The translations under genes were made by a program, and so were the position numbers. From NCBI GenBank assembly GCA_022570795.1, contig JAKUDP010000010.1, forward strand, positions 1,054,001 through 1,118,000: a stretch of 64,000 nt of DNA, in the 5' to 3' direction. Each line of letters starts with the position of its first letter. Position 1 is the stretch's first letter. The notes beneath the pieces were generated by a model. That model was not told where the DNA came from. It saw nothing but the letters and a program-made list of their open reading frames with translations, and made no database searches. Of the stretch, positions 43,697 through 54,980 are shown in pieces. Origin of the DNA: Sphaerulina vaccinii. Lineage: Eukaryota; Ascomycota; Dothideomycetes; Mycosphaerellales; Mycosphaerellaceae.

Positions 43697-45685
43697 TCAA
43701 GTTCTATCTTCTACATCTCGTACGTTGCTTTCATCGAGAAGCGCTTGCCTCTCGTCGGCTAAGGTTCGTTTCTCAGCATCTCCTTTCCATCCAGTACCAG
43801 CCTGGACGAAGAATGACAGCAATCCGATAGCCCCCATAGTGAGCCACAGCACTTTCAGAGCATCTTGGTAGCCACCAATCGCGATCTCTCTTTCCTCACC
43901 TTCCAATTTACCAACCAAAACCGGCGATCCGAGAAGCTGCCTCACAAGTCGAGGGTTGGACATTCCTGCATCGCGAAATCGCGACTTCAAACTCGAGCTC
44001 AACTGACGCTGAAAGATACCACCTCCAAGAGCCGAACCGAAGGATCCAGCGAAGCCACGAAATGTTGCGAGCAGCGCAGTCGCGACATAATGCGTTTCCT
44101 TGGGCGTGATGTGCAAGAGATGAGCAAGATTGTAGTTCATTGCGGCGCCTGTAGCGAATCTTTGGAAAGCGAAGAGTCAGCATGAGCATACGAGACGACT
44201 TGGGTCGTGCAAAAGCAGAGAAGTGAGACTTACCCGCAGAAGAACAAGGTAAGCACGAATGCCCAAGCCGGAACAGAGCCTGTTGATAAGAGGCCTAACA
44301 ACACCAGCGTCACTGGAAAGAGAAAGTAGGAAACCAATGTGGGCGCATAGAATGAGCCATGACGCTTGATATGAAGCAGACCAACAGACAGGCCGCCGAG
44401 AGCAAATCCGAAGTTCGTGGGTACCAGCATTGCACCAGCTACGAGCCTGTTAGTACAGAGATCCGACTACAAGATTGTAGCCCATCGCAGTGTTATGTGA
44501 TCGCTTCAGCTTATGATACTTACCTGAAGACAGTGACCAGGTACGCACAGCGAGTGCATATGTCGGAGCATAGAAAAGCACACTCCATCTGCCTGCCATG
44601 AAACCCAAGGTTCCCAGACAGGTCAACAGCAATCCTCTCGACTTGAGGAGCGGAATTGGAATGATTGGGTCATGTGCTAGGTACACTTCGTTGTTGACGA
44701 ACAGCACTAACACGAATGCCGAGACTACGATGGGCCAGATCGGAATCTGCTTCGGTGCAGCCATTGCGTACAGGACCAGTACCAATGAAGTCGTGAGCAA
44801 GACGGCGCCAAGGTAGTCGAGGTTGCGCAAACGCTTCCAAGTTGCACCACCTTCGGAGGCCGTTCCGGAATGAAAATCTGCTGGCAAAGCAAACAGTAAG
44901 ACTAGACCAGATGCCAAGCATATAGGAATCTGCAGCCAGAACAGTGCTCGCCACCCTGTGAAAGGCAGCATGGCTCCTGCTGCAGTTGCTCCCACAGCGA
45001 CTCCAACAGTGAATCCCGAGTTCAATAACCCTATTCCCAAGCCTCGACGTTGCGACCCAGTGAGCTCGAGCACGATAATAATGCTGATTGTGAAGACACC
45101 GCTGGCACCAGCGCCTTGCACACATCTACCAGTGACGAAAGTCCCGAAGCTATGCGAGACAGCGCATATCATACTGCCCAAGGCGAGCAGCACAGCTGAG
45201 ACAGAAATGCATGATCGAGGTGAGAAGACGCTGCTTAGCTTCCCATTGAGTGGTCCCAGAGCAGACATGGTGATCAGGAAGGCGGACGTGAACCATGAAG
45301 TTGCTTCGAATGAGTCTAGCTCCTCGGCGATTGCAGATTGTGTCGTTGTGAGCAGGCTCATGTTCGTTGCATCTATGAAGATGAGGACTCCGAGAGCAAT
45401 GAAGACCAGAATACCTCGCACCCGGCTTAATGCTTGACTCGCCAGAGTATGGCCATTGCTATCTACAGCAGCCTTTGGCGAAGGAGGAATGTTGATATTC
45501 GTCACACCGTCTGCAGCCGCGTCGCTGACCGGCTCGTGTTCTGTATGCGTGCTTGTTGTAGTGATTGTTGAAGCAATGAGTGGCGTCGTCTCGCCCGGCG
45601 TGGACTTGTAGGAGGAAGAGCTGGATCCTGAGGGCTTAATCACTTCATTGTGTCCTCCATTGTGGCCAGGCTGCTCGTCGGACAT
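43697..45685 (-). CDS. DHA2-type major facilitator transporter
   Basis: Exons 45685-44524, 44438-44234 and 44159-43697, 609 residues. Introns are 85 bases (GTAAGT...CTCGTAG, branch site actaac) and 74 bases (GTAAGT...CCAAAG). The first 90 residues are a Ser/Thr-rich cytosolic tail. Then follow about 14 hydrophobic helices starting at GILVFIALGVLIFIDATNMS. Motif C-like GFTVGVAVGATAAGAMLPF and the WRALFWLQIPICLASGLVLL segment are typical of drug:H+ antiporter family 2, which includes the vacuolar basic amino-acid transporters Vba1-Vba3. The tail (GETTPLIAST) contains a TPLI dileucine-type motif, so a vacuolar location is possible. Alternatively it is a plasma-membrane exporter working with the divergent monooxygenase. 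Confidence 0.9.
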
Positions 45686-46542
45686 CCCAGCTTGGTTGCT
45701 GCCAAGGCCTGAATGGCCTGTTGGTCGCGTGCCGTGGCTGTGTTACTTGTCCAAGACAGGATATGTCAGGTATCGGAGAATAAGAAAATTTCCAACGATT
45801 TCGAGCGTCCTCAATTCTTGTCAGGTCGCCTAAGCAAGTCCAACTCCAGGCCAAACCGATCACGAAACGAACGTCGAGGTCCAGAGATGAATTTGCGATA
45901 TTGTTTCGATGAACTGGACGCCGACTGCTGGCCTATTGAGGAGGCAAGATTACAAAGCGACATGCTATATCCGGTTAGGTCATGGCGTACAAGATCGAGA
46001 CACCGACATCGTCATTGGCTTGTGGCTGTGGCTCAGCCACCTCAAAAGTGTTCTATAATCTTTCTTCGAAGCCAACATAGGAACCTACAACTGCACATCG
46101 TGAGCACTCATGGACCATGCTTCGAGCATATGCCGAAGTCTATGGAACGTCAGCTCCGAGCTATCTGCTTTACATCCGAAAGATCACCCTGTCTACGAAG
46201 TCAATCTGCGGAAACGGAAACAGGTTGCCATCTGCGACAACCACTGCCTCCGCGATCGACCTCACAAACCATCGAGCGGGGTGCTTGACGGCTCTCGGTT
46301 CCGGTTGAGCGTGTCTTATGAATATGATGCTCAATGGCTGCCATACACATCAGCATGACTGCCTCGAGATCAGAACATCTTTTGCCAACGACCAGGATCG
46401 GATACATGATTCCAGCTACATCCCACTTCTACATCATTGGAGAAGACTATACAAGGACAGTGAAAGGACTGTCGTATAGCATAGCCTCCTCTCAGACTGG
46501 TCGTATCTGACCTACACCTCACTTTCCCGTTTTGTCGTGAAG
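45686..46542. promoter_or_regulatory. shared divergent promoter (transporter / FAD monooxygenase)
   Basis: 857 bases between divergent start codons. A 191-codon plus-strand frame inside (45713-46288) has no family and is not accepted as a gene. The arrangement allows joint control of the two genes; no operator was identified. Confidence 0.5.
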
Positions 46543-48098
46543 ATGTGTAGCGAACTTCATGTGGGTATTGTCGGAGCTGGCATTGGGGGTGTCCTAGCCT
46601 CCATAGCCATGGCTCGCGCAGGCTGCAAGGTCACAATACTAGAAGCTGCTGAGCAGCTGGGTGAGATTGGCGCTGGGATTCAAATGGTACCACCTTGTAT
46701 TACGCGCAGAAGCGCCCAAGCTGACAGTGCTAGACTCCTAACGCAGCGCGACTCCTGATCCGTTATGGCGTAGACAAGGCCATTGGCAACAACTTGGTTC
46801 AAATCAGTGAATTTAACCTGAGGAAGAAGAATGGAAATAAGGTGGGACATACTCTGGTCAAGCGTGTCGAGGAGACTCTAGGATACCCGTGGTGGCTCGT
46901 ACATCGACACCATCTTCACAATGGACTGGTAGAGGTCGCTCGGCAGACTGGCGTCGATATTGTCATCCGGAGCAGGGTCGCCAGCTTATCACAATGCTCA
47001 GATGGGAAGGTCCAGGTCATGACTCAAAGAGGCGTGCGGCACACATTTGACCTCGTTGTAGGAGCAGACGGGGTGCAGAGTGTGGTACGGAAGACTCTGT
47101 TTCCTGATGTCAAGCCGCGCCCACCAACTGGCAACTGTGCATACCGAGCCATCGTACCATTCGAGCAAGTGCGGAACGACCCTGTCACCAGAGATCTCGT
47201 GGAAGATGCAGAAGGAAAGCCCATCAGCACAATGGAGGTGTGGATGTCTCCGACCGGCTATATCATATCGTATCCGATATCTAGTGAGTCTGGCAAAAGA
47301 AGCTGAAGTTAGCGTGTGTGTACTGATGAAGTCGTAGATGGAAAGGACTTCAATATGGTCTTGAGTCACTTTAGAAATTCGCCAGTCAACTCTGTGCAAG
47401 AGGTTTCGGTCGACGAGGTTCGAAAGGAGTATCTAGATTACGATCCGAAGATCAAGCGCGTCGTGGACATGATCGAGCCTCCCATATCTCGCTGGCCTCT
47501 GCTTGTAACAGGTCCTTTGGACTCCTGGTCAAACTCCGATAAGAATGTTGTACTCCTTGGGGATGCGGCGCATAGCATGGTGAACCACATGGCTCAAGGT
47601 GCTGCTACTTCTATGGAGGATGGAGCATTCTTGGCAAGGTGTCTAGGTACGTAAAGTCGATTCCAAATCCATGGCAATGGGCTCGACTAATCCCTTCCAG
47701 CTCATGTCGTCAGTGGCAAGATTAGATTGAAGGATGCGATCGCATTGTACGAAAACGGACGCATGCCCAAGGCTCGATACAAACAGCAGTTATCACACCT
47801 CAATGGTTGGATATGGCATCTACCCGATGGCCCTGCTGCTGAGGCCAGAAATGACACAATGAAGTGCGAGCGAGAAGGGCAAGTCCCGATCAGATCTGCG
47901 AACCTGTATGGCGACCCAACAACAGTTCTGGAGTGCTATGGGTACGATGCAGAAGCCCATGCAGACCAGGTGATTGAGGAGTTCTTGTTGCATTCGGCTC
48001 CGATTGTTGATGCAGCCACCACAGTGAGCAAACCGGAAGCAGAAAGGATAGCGAACTGGTTTCTTGCATCTGAGCATAAGTTTAAAGTGTCACCGTGA
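46543..48098 (+). CDS. FAD-dependent monooxygenase, salicylate hydroxylase-like
   Basis: Four exons: 46543-46686, 46734-47283, 47338-47646 and 47701-48098, 466 residues. Introns are 47, 54 and 54 bases. Skipping the first intron joins GAGIQM to TPNAARLL, the conserved group A flavoprotein sequence. Residues 7-35 form the Rossmann dinucleotide fold (VGIVGAGIGG, then Glu of TILE). GADG is at 158-161 and the GD motif (LLGDAAHSM) has Asp307. Enzymes of this class use NADH or NADPH and oxygen to hydroxylate aromatic acids. Fungal members work in salicylate breakdown or in secondary metabolism, and the sequence alone does not decide. No signal peptide; cytosolic. It shares a promoter region with a transporter. 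Confidence 0.92.
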
Positions 48099-49972
48099 CT
48101 GTGATGAGAAGGAGACGTCGAAGTACATGCACGGCACAGTTGGTGAAGATGATTCTATATCAGGCTAGAAGATTGATAGTGGAAGGATTCAGTAGCTTCA
48201 GAAGGGTTCATAGGGATTGCATCGGTTCGGTACATGCTCCGAGAAGGCTCGTGCCTCGAGGGAACGCGGCTGGGCCCTTGGCTTCGTTTGGCAGCACGTG
48301 TATCGCCTGACTGAGGCTTCCGAAGGCTTATCATTCCCTTACACGCTTCTCTTCATGCATAAACAAGCTGTGACCACTTACAATCGCCAAGCGTCTGCGA
48401 CCCGTCATTGAGGTTAGCGATCGCACCATGCGCAATCCTGCGACATGCATTGAGGTGACCAAAGTTTGTCGTCGGGTTGCCGGTATGCCAGAAGTACAGT
48501 GGTGCTAGCCGAAGTGGCCACTGGTCTGTGCGCAGCACATACCGTTGCGCGACTAGCTACGCCCGAGCTATCAACACTGTGGCATTATTGGCGTATCTAG
48601 GACCTAGCGTGACGATTGTAGGGCATGCCTTCAAAGGTTTTGCGAGACTGTCAATAATCATAGAACTTGAAGTAGTGCGGCACGCACAGACCAGTGGCCA
48701 CTTCGGCTAGCACCACTGTACAAACACACGGGCACAAACGTACTTTATGCTTATCGGCATCATGGGGCCTAGCCTACACCGGGATACCTTGTGCTAGACA
48801 CTATGAGGTTCGACTACTTCCACTGTGCGCAGGGCATGTGTTGTCGCCTGAAAATAGCATCAAGAACCATAGCCTGTGGCCTCAGGACGCCTTCACTTGT
48901 TCGCAGTGGCGAAGCACAGAGCACTGATGATACAGCTCTGCCTTCGCACAAATCGGAGGATTTTATGGGTCTCAGCGAGCTAACAGCGTCATGCTCGCTC
49001 GCCCGTCCCTTCAAGAAGGACAACAGATAGCTTGTGACAAGCCAAAGTTGGTGAGAAGTGATGTCTTGTTACGGCCCCGAACGTGGATGCATGGGATCAG
49101 AAGTGTAAACAGATGGTGGGCGACTGGGCGTGCGTGGCTTGATGCGGGCGGGAGCCCACGCGATGTCTGGCACGTTCTTCTGGCGTCTGCCACTACACAC
49201 TTCACCCAGAGGAGCATTAGACATTCCAAGAGCTACTGCACGGAGTGCGGGCTCTTCACACTGCCTGGTCCCTTTCACCAATGCTTTTGGCATACCATGG
49301 CTACACGGCTCCTGGAAGCGGCTCTGATCTTGCTATTCTCACAAATTAACGCTCACTTCCCGCATAAAGCCAGCCCAGTCGGGCAGGGGAAGGCTTGCAC
49401 CTGCTGAGGACAAGAACGCCTTTGATTAGCGACTAGACAAACCGGTGAAGACTAAGAAGACATGGCTGGATGGCGGTTCCGCTAGGAGAATTTGTGCAGG
49501 CGCCCTGATCTTGTGTACAAGGGTACTTCGGCGGCTCTGCTCATATCTGGCCTTGAGATCAGAGGGCTGCATAGACGGCATGGCGACATATAGCAGTGCG
49601 ATGGAAGGCGTAGTGAGTGCATCATGCTATTTTGACATTGCTGTGCATCTAACCTTCTCGCATCTATTCGTGTGCCTGAGTCTTGCTCAGCCTTCCTGCT
49701 GTGGGCGGCCACACATCGATCGCAGCCACATCGACATCACTCCACCAGCGGCCTCTCACGCACCCTCGACTCGATCTGCTGTGTAGCTGAGACACATCCG
49801 CTAGCTATATGTCCCTGTACAGATCCTTCTATCGATCTTGAGCGCGCACAATACAACTGCTTCGGAGCAACGTCGCGACACGACTGTTGTGGATACTTGC
49901 CCACTTTGTGATCGCCGCAAACACTTCTTGAAAGGACAGACACGCTCGCTCCATTGCCGCTGCTGCACGGGC
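48099..49972. other. intergenic with a miniature inverted-repeat element
   Basis: Apart from the element at 48,497-48,718, no gene is supported. The right end (from about 49,800) may contain an upstream exon of the zinc-finger gene, because its frame stays open to 49,805 without an ATG. Confidence 0.5.
48497..48718 (+). mobile_element. 222-bp MITE with perfect terminal inverted repeats, TA flanks
   Basis: The left arm (48,497-48,532) starts CAGTGGTGCTAGCCGAAGTG. The right arm (48,683-48,718) is its exact reverse complement over 36 bases, or 39 counting the flanking GTA/TAC. TA dinucleotides abut both ends (48,495-48,496 and 48,719-48,720), as expected for a TA target-site duplication. CAGT ends with TA duplication fit the Tc1/mariner/Fot1 superfamily. 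The 150-base interior has no coding capacity, so this is a non-autonomous element. The perfect arms suggest recent insertion and no RIP damage. It lies downstream of the FAD monooxygenase gene. Confidence 0.88.
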
Positions 49973-51430
49973 ATGATGGTGGATCTCTACTCAGCCTTCT
50001 GGACTGATCAACGCAACATTGCCATCGACACGTTCGCAAACCGCAATACTCCTCCGCTGGATCAGGACAACCGTCCAACAGACACTCTTGATAGATACTT
50101 CTCCCAGCCCTCAACCGCCATTGAAGAGTGTGAGCTCTTACATCCTCAGCCAGGCTTCGTTCACCGTGCTCCTTTCATGAAGGGAGAGGAGAACTGGCGA
50201 CGCTACTCGTCCCCGACTTGCAGTAGCACCAGTGTTCGATCGTCTACTGTCAGCACTACCTGGAGCGAACGACACGATACACCGAGATTGTCCCCTGAAG
50301 ACCTTGATCGGGTTCACCTTCGATCATCGTCGTCCTTTCCTGACGACTTCGCGTATGCCAGTGGTGGGTTTGACAATCCATCCCGTAACGGCTCTCTTCC
50401 AAACATCGACTGTGTCGCGATGGAAGAGGTTCAGAAGTTTGCAGACGAGCAGCCAGAGGGATCCTCCTTTCCATTCGAAGGCAATACTCATGCCTGGCTG
50501 GGGCCAGACTATTATCATGGCCACGGCTACCCTGCTCCCTACCCAGAAGAAGGCTACCACCCCATAGAGCATCATATGATCGACGAAACATCGCCTACTA
50601 CATATAACAGCACTTCCACTACTACTTCGGACTGCCCGACCAGTGCTACTTCACGTCACGAGTCCGAAGAACAAGAGCGACCTATTTTCCGTCATCGTAG
50701 AACAGGTTCTTCTGCCACTACTATCACATCCCCGCGGACATCAACTGCCAGGGTAGCCAAACGACCATCAAACAACCGACGTAGCTCATCATATCGGAGC
50801 GTCAAGCGCGAACCTGACGAGGACAACTCTGATTCCCAGGCATCGCCAGTGAGTAAGGTATTCCCATGCTCCTTCGTTACCTACGGTTGCACATCGACAT
50901 TTGGCAACAAGAATGAGTGGAAACGACATATCCAGACACAACATATGTTACTAGAACACTGGCATTGTGAGCAATGCGACCAAGCTCAGGGAAGTCGCAA
51001 AGCGAACGACTTCAACCGGCGAGACTTGTTCGTTCAGCATGTCATCAGGATGCACCCCTTCCCGTCACCGACATCACATACCGTGAAGAAGAGCAAGAAA
51101 CCTGTCCCGCGAGGTACACAAAGGAGTGAAGCGGAACAGCAGTATCTGGATAGTGAAGCTACACGTTGCCATCGACAGATAAGAGAAGCACCGCAGGCCA
51201 GCCGATGTGTACTATGCGATCAACACTTCCAAGGTCAAGGCACCTGGGAACAGAGACTGGAGCACATCGGTCGTCACTTCGAGGACGATAGGAAAGGGAC
51301 CGATAGTACACCTGTCAACTTCCAGGATTGGCACATCGACTACGAACTGGAGAACTATCTCCTTCACGAAGGAATCGTGGTACCACAAGGACAACGACTG
51401 ATGCTGAAGGGGGAAAGAGACCGGGAATAG
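49973..51430 (+). CDS. C2H2 zinc-finger protein, probable transcription factor
   Basis: 485 residues if the first ATG at 49973 is used. The frame is open further upstream to 49,805 but without ATG, and there encodes a Cys-rich stretch (CPLCDRRKHF, HCRCC), so an unfound 5' exon is possible. The first 290 residues are Ser/Thr-rich and disordered. The finger region is about 299-440: CSFVTYGCTSTFGNKNEWKR then HIQTQH, a second unit CEQCDQ...DLFVQHVIRMH, and a third CVLCDQHF...HIGRHF. This irregular three-finger layout (STFGNKNEWKRH) is typical of a fungal-only C2H2 group. Nuclear DNA-binding role inferred; targets unknown. Confidence 0.8.
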   Translation: MMVDLYSAFWTDQRNIAIDTFANRNTPPLDQDNRPTDTLDRYFSQPSTAIEECELLHPQPGFVHRAPFMKGEENWRRYSSPTCSSTSVRSSTVSTTWSERHDTPRLSPEDLDRVHLRSSSSFPDDFAYASGGFDNPSRNGSLPNIDCVAMEEVQKFADEQPEGSSFPFEGNTHAWLGPDYYHGHGYPAPYPEEGYHPIEHHMIDETSPTTYNSTSTTTSDCPTSATSRHESEEQERPIFRHRRTGSSATTITSPRTSTARVAKRPSNNRRSSSYRSVKREPDEDNSDSQASPVSKVFPCSFVTYGCTSTFGNKNEWKRHIQTQHMLLEHWHCEQCDQAQGSRKANDFNRRDLFVQHVIRMHPFPSPTSHTVKKSKKPVPRGTQRSEAEQQYLDSEATRCHRQIREAPQASRCVLCDQHFQGQGTWEQRLEHIGRHFEDDRKGTDSTPVNFQDWHIDYELENYLLHEGIVVPQGQRLMLKGERDRE

Positions 51431-53308
51431 ACGTTCTTTGACGACTGTACTGATACTACCTTGCAAAAGATACCCATAGAATGCGAATGACTTGATGTTC
51501 TGTCATGTCGTTATACTCACTGTCCTACTTGACCCAACTATTCTCATTGAAAAAGCAAACGAAAGACCCTGCAGATGCCAATGCAGCCAGAACACTCCTT
51601 TTTGGAATCACGTAGCTGATCTTTACAAGCGACGTACGAAGCGACATACAAAGCGAAGACACAACTCTTAGCATTGCAACGCGGAAGCCCTAGTCACTCC
51701 CTCTTCACGAGAACATTGTTGCCTCTCATCGAATAATTTACGCCAAAAATGGCGTTGACAAGACGGCATAGACTGCTGTCAAGGAAACGCCACATATGAC
51801 ACATTTCGGACCCGGGGCGATGTCCAACGCGAAAGTGACATTCTCGCCGGCGGAGAAATGCACAACCACTGCTGGCGGAGTGTCCGCTTAGTGGAAGTCA
51901 TGAAGATGTCGAGAACATGGTAGGATGCTTGAGAAGGCCTCAGGCTACTGCACGTTCGCGCGTTAGCCAACAACATGTGCATCTTAGCTTAAACCATGTA
52001 CCGCAATCCTTCGCAGAGTGTGCGGCAGAGAAGTTAGCAATGAAGCGACATGCGAGCAATACGATAGGACCGATCTCGCTTGATCCAGTGGCAAAAGGCG
52101 ACTCTTGCGCGTTGCAAGTGACCGTGCAGCATTCTGGTGTTTCGAGCTGATCTACTCACCGAAGAGGCATCACTGCGCGGCTCATGCAGCAAACCGGGAG
52201 TTGGCTGCTTCAGTGTTGGTAGGTCAACAGTGCTTCATTTCATTCGCTCTTCTAGCAAGGCTCATCTAGCTTTACCGCCTTCATGGTGTGTAAGGCTCTA
52301 TCAGTAAGCATATCTTGTTGCGGTCGATTCTTCCTCCGATGACTTACGCCCCGAAGTGGACCTGTAGCCACTAGGACAACACCATGTGGCAGATCTTCAG
52401 ACCTTACTCTGATCGCCAGACGATAACATGATAGCAGTTACCATCGACCTTGTTCAGCTCATCTGTTATGCTTCCAAGGATAGCAAAAGTATAAGGCAAT
52501 GAGTGGTGGCTGAGCCTTGTAAGGCTACGAAGAGGCCGCCTCGCCATCACTGCCATCTCGAAGCTACACCAATCCCATGGTGCCAATTGTGCTTCAACTG
52601 CGCACTATACACACACTGCGCCCGAGCTGAAACACAGGAGGAGGCATGCTCATCTATCTCATGTTGCAGCTCAACTGAAAGATCAATCGGGATTCGTTGG
52701 AGTGAAGTTCAGCTCGACGATCGAGCTTGCGTCTTGCATGGATGTCGAAATTCATGGAAGGACACTGCGCAGTCGGATTGGTGGCAGACAATCTGCAGAT
52801 GTCGCATCGCATTCAGCAGATCGTCGCCTGGCGCAACGTCGGGACGTTGGTGGCGGCTCTCTGCTCATGGTCGCCGAAGTGCCAGAGTCATAACGAAGTT
52901 TCTTCGAAGGTCTGTCCCCAATCACGAGGATGGGATGGTCGTGAATGAGCTCAGCTGTGACGTGCACAGATGAGATACCGAAGGGAGTAGCGCGACTCCA
53001 GAATGTTGGTGGCGGGTGTAGTCCATGATTGCGCGTAGGGAGGTGTGACACAAGGAAATGTCGTCGAGGGTTTTAGCCCGGTCGTAGTAGAGATCGGTTG
53101 TGGATGATCTTATCTAAATTGTGTTGAGGATCGGGGAGCCTTGCGTTCAGTCTCGGGCCTCGTGTATGCGATGCATGGAAGAGCTCCGGAACACACCAGG
53201 GGTATTACATCGCACCTCCTTCACCTATTAGCAATCAGCTCACATGATCTTCTCAGTTCAGCAACATGCTCGAAACATCACATGGCGAAGACTCACAGTG
53301 CCGCCAGC
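51431..53308. other. intergenic, no gene supported
   Basis: A 156-codon plus-strand frame (52503-52973) and several shorter ones overlap; none shows a domain or sensible splice structure. 3' flanks of the two neighbouring genes converge here. Confidence 0.45.
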
Positions 53309-54435
53309 TTATGCACCATTCTCATCATCCTCCAAGGAGAAGGTCCTGACATGTCCTACACTCTTCATACTTTTCCAGTCCGGCGACAGACGTATGACAT
53401 CTGTACTTTCAGAAGCATTGCGCGACGGGCCCGAGATCTTCGTCTGCCATGACCTCGTCCGGCGGGATACACGCGGCGACCCCAGTCTTGATCGAGCCGG
53501 CTCGAGCAATTGACGAAAAAGAGGCCGCAACGTCGCGCAACAACAGGCTGTGATTGCGAGACCTGTCTCCGTGCAAGACCATATCGCAACATCGGTGGTG
53601 GCGTAAAGGAAGTCGGCTTCATTCTGCAGAGTCTGTATGTATGGTATACGCGCTATTGTAGCGATCGATGCACTGAGTCGTTCATGTTAGCAGGTGTGAA
53701 AGAAGGAAGCGAAGAGAACTTACATCGCACTCATCGCCAAAATAACGCCCACCATGGCCTTCTCGCGCTTCGGTAGCTGTTCCAGGTTCCAGACGATAAT
53801 GAAAGGTAAGATAGAGAAGGTCCAGTCTCCAACGCATGTGATTGCCGAGTACGCGTATACTGTGCTTGTGACAATTGATGTCGGCAAACACGTTCCTTCG
53901 GCTCCAGTAAGCCTAGTCCAGAAGTACTGCGAAGGATTGCACTGAAAGATAAAGATGAAGAAAAAGGCCGCACTGTAGACCTCTGTCACTATGAGAACGA
54001 CATAGAGGATTGTTCTTTGGGTGACGTCGACGAGAAGCCGTAGCAGCATCAGTGCTATGCTGGCCTTGATGCACATGTTAGAGAGCACATATAGCGGCTC
54101 GCAGAGCCACCACCACTTGAGGCCTTGTGCGATCTCGGTATGTGGGTGTATGTCCCAGGCATGCTGTCCAGTGCCGTGATAGACGCCGAGGATGGCACAG
54201 AATGCATGGCATACAAACAGTAGCTGTCAGCTTGCGGTCAGTACCTGTCTCATATACATTGCAGACTCAAGCTCACCCATGCTAGTACTGCGAGCGCATC
54301 ATCCCAGCCCCAAAGATGCTTGATCAGAACAGCCCGACAATACACTCGTAGCGAGGTAGCGATAGTCGTCAAGGCAAGGAAGAGTAAGAAGACCGTCATG
54401 ACCTGAGGTCCACGTCCATCCGGTTGCACAGTCAT
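53309..54435 (-). CDS. fungal rhodopsin-domain seven-helix membrane protein
   Basis: Exons 54435-54277, 54223-53724 and 53672-53309, 340 residues. Introns are 53 bases (GTGAGC...CTGACAG) and 51 bases (GTAAGT...GACTCAG, branch gctaac). The start chosen is MTVQPDGRGPQ, the usual N-terminus of this family; the frame continues upstream with non-ATG codons only. Seven hydrophobic helices are visible, with the family landmarks GWDDALAVLAW, GVYHGTGQHAW, LKWWWLCEPLYVLSNMCIKAS, FFIFIFQCNPSQYFW and DFLYATTDVAIWS. A Ser/Arg-rich cytosolic tail follows. These proteins form a very large ascomycete family (Pfam rhodopsin domain, PF20684). They lack the retinal-binding Lys of true opsins and have unknown or receptor-like roles. 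Confidence 0.9.
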
Positions 54436-54980
54436 CGTAAGAGAGGCGCGCTTGAAGTTATTGGCGTACACGCCATCTTCAGTAGTGCCTCCCAGCAGCG
54501 CAGCATCTTCATATATGTCCTTGTCGCCATTCAGGTACCGATTCCACTTGACCGATGGCACCCCACGAAGTATACAGCCACTAGCGTTGTTGTGAAGACG
54601 TTCGTATGCTACCGGTAGCTCGTTTGTGCAGGGTGTTCCTGCATCCGATGTGGTCTGTACTCCAGGAACGATCTCTGGTTTGGTATAGGACGCCGATCTT
54701 GCTCATAATCGAACCAGTAACTTTGTATAGCGTCTCTTCCACGACGCCCAAGAGGGAACTTGCGTGCCGATTCCGTGACTTAACCTTGTTGATCCTGTCG
54801 GCAGCGAACCCATTGGATGCATCGGAATTTACATTCGTGGTTTTTCACTTCTCCAGAGACTAAGGCATGTGCTGTCGTTCGCATCACACTGCTAGAAAAC
54901 CGTCCAGTCTGTGATTCGCTAATAGGGACCCTGCGGTGTTAGTTTGCAAGGGTGTAAACAAGCCGCCAAGCTAGCAATAT
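54436..54980. other. promoter region next to the AT-rich block
   Basis: 545 bases of normal composition between the rhodopsin-domain gene and the start of RIP-type DNA. No coding signal supported. Confidence 0.5.

Noticed and set aside
43538..43762. 74-codon plus-strand frame with a hydrophobic segment
   Set aside because: Overlaps the 3' end of the transporter gene on the other strand; no independent support.
45713..46288. 191-codon plus-strand frame in the divergent promoter
   Set aside because: No family, Arg/Ser-rich random-looking composition, sits between two real starts.
52503..52973. 156-codon plus-strand frame
   Set aside because: Cys/Trp/Arg-rich composition of chance frames; other frames overlap equally.
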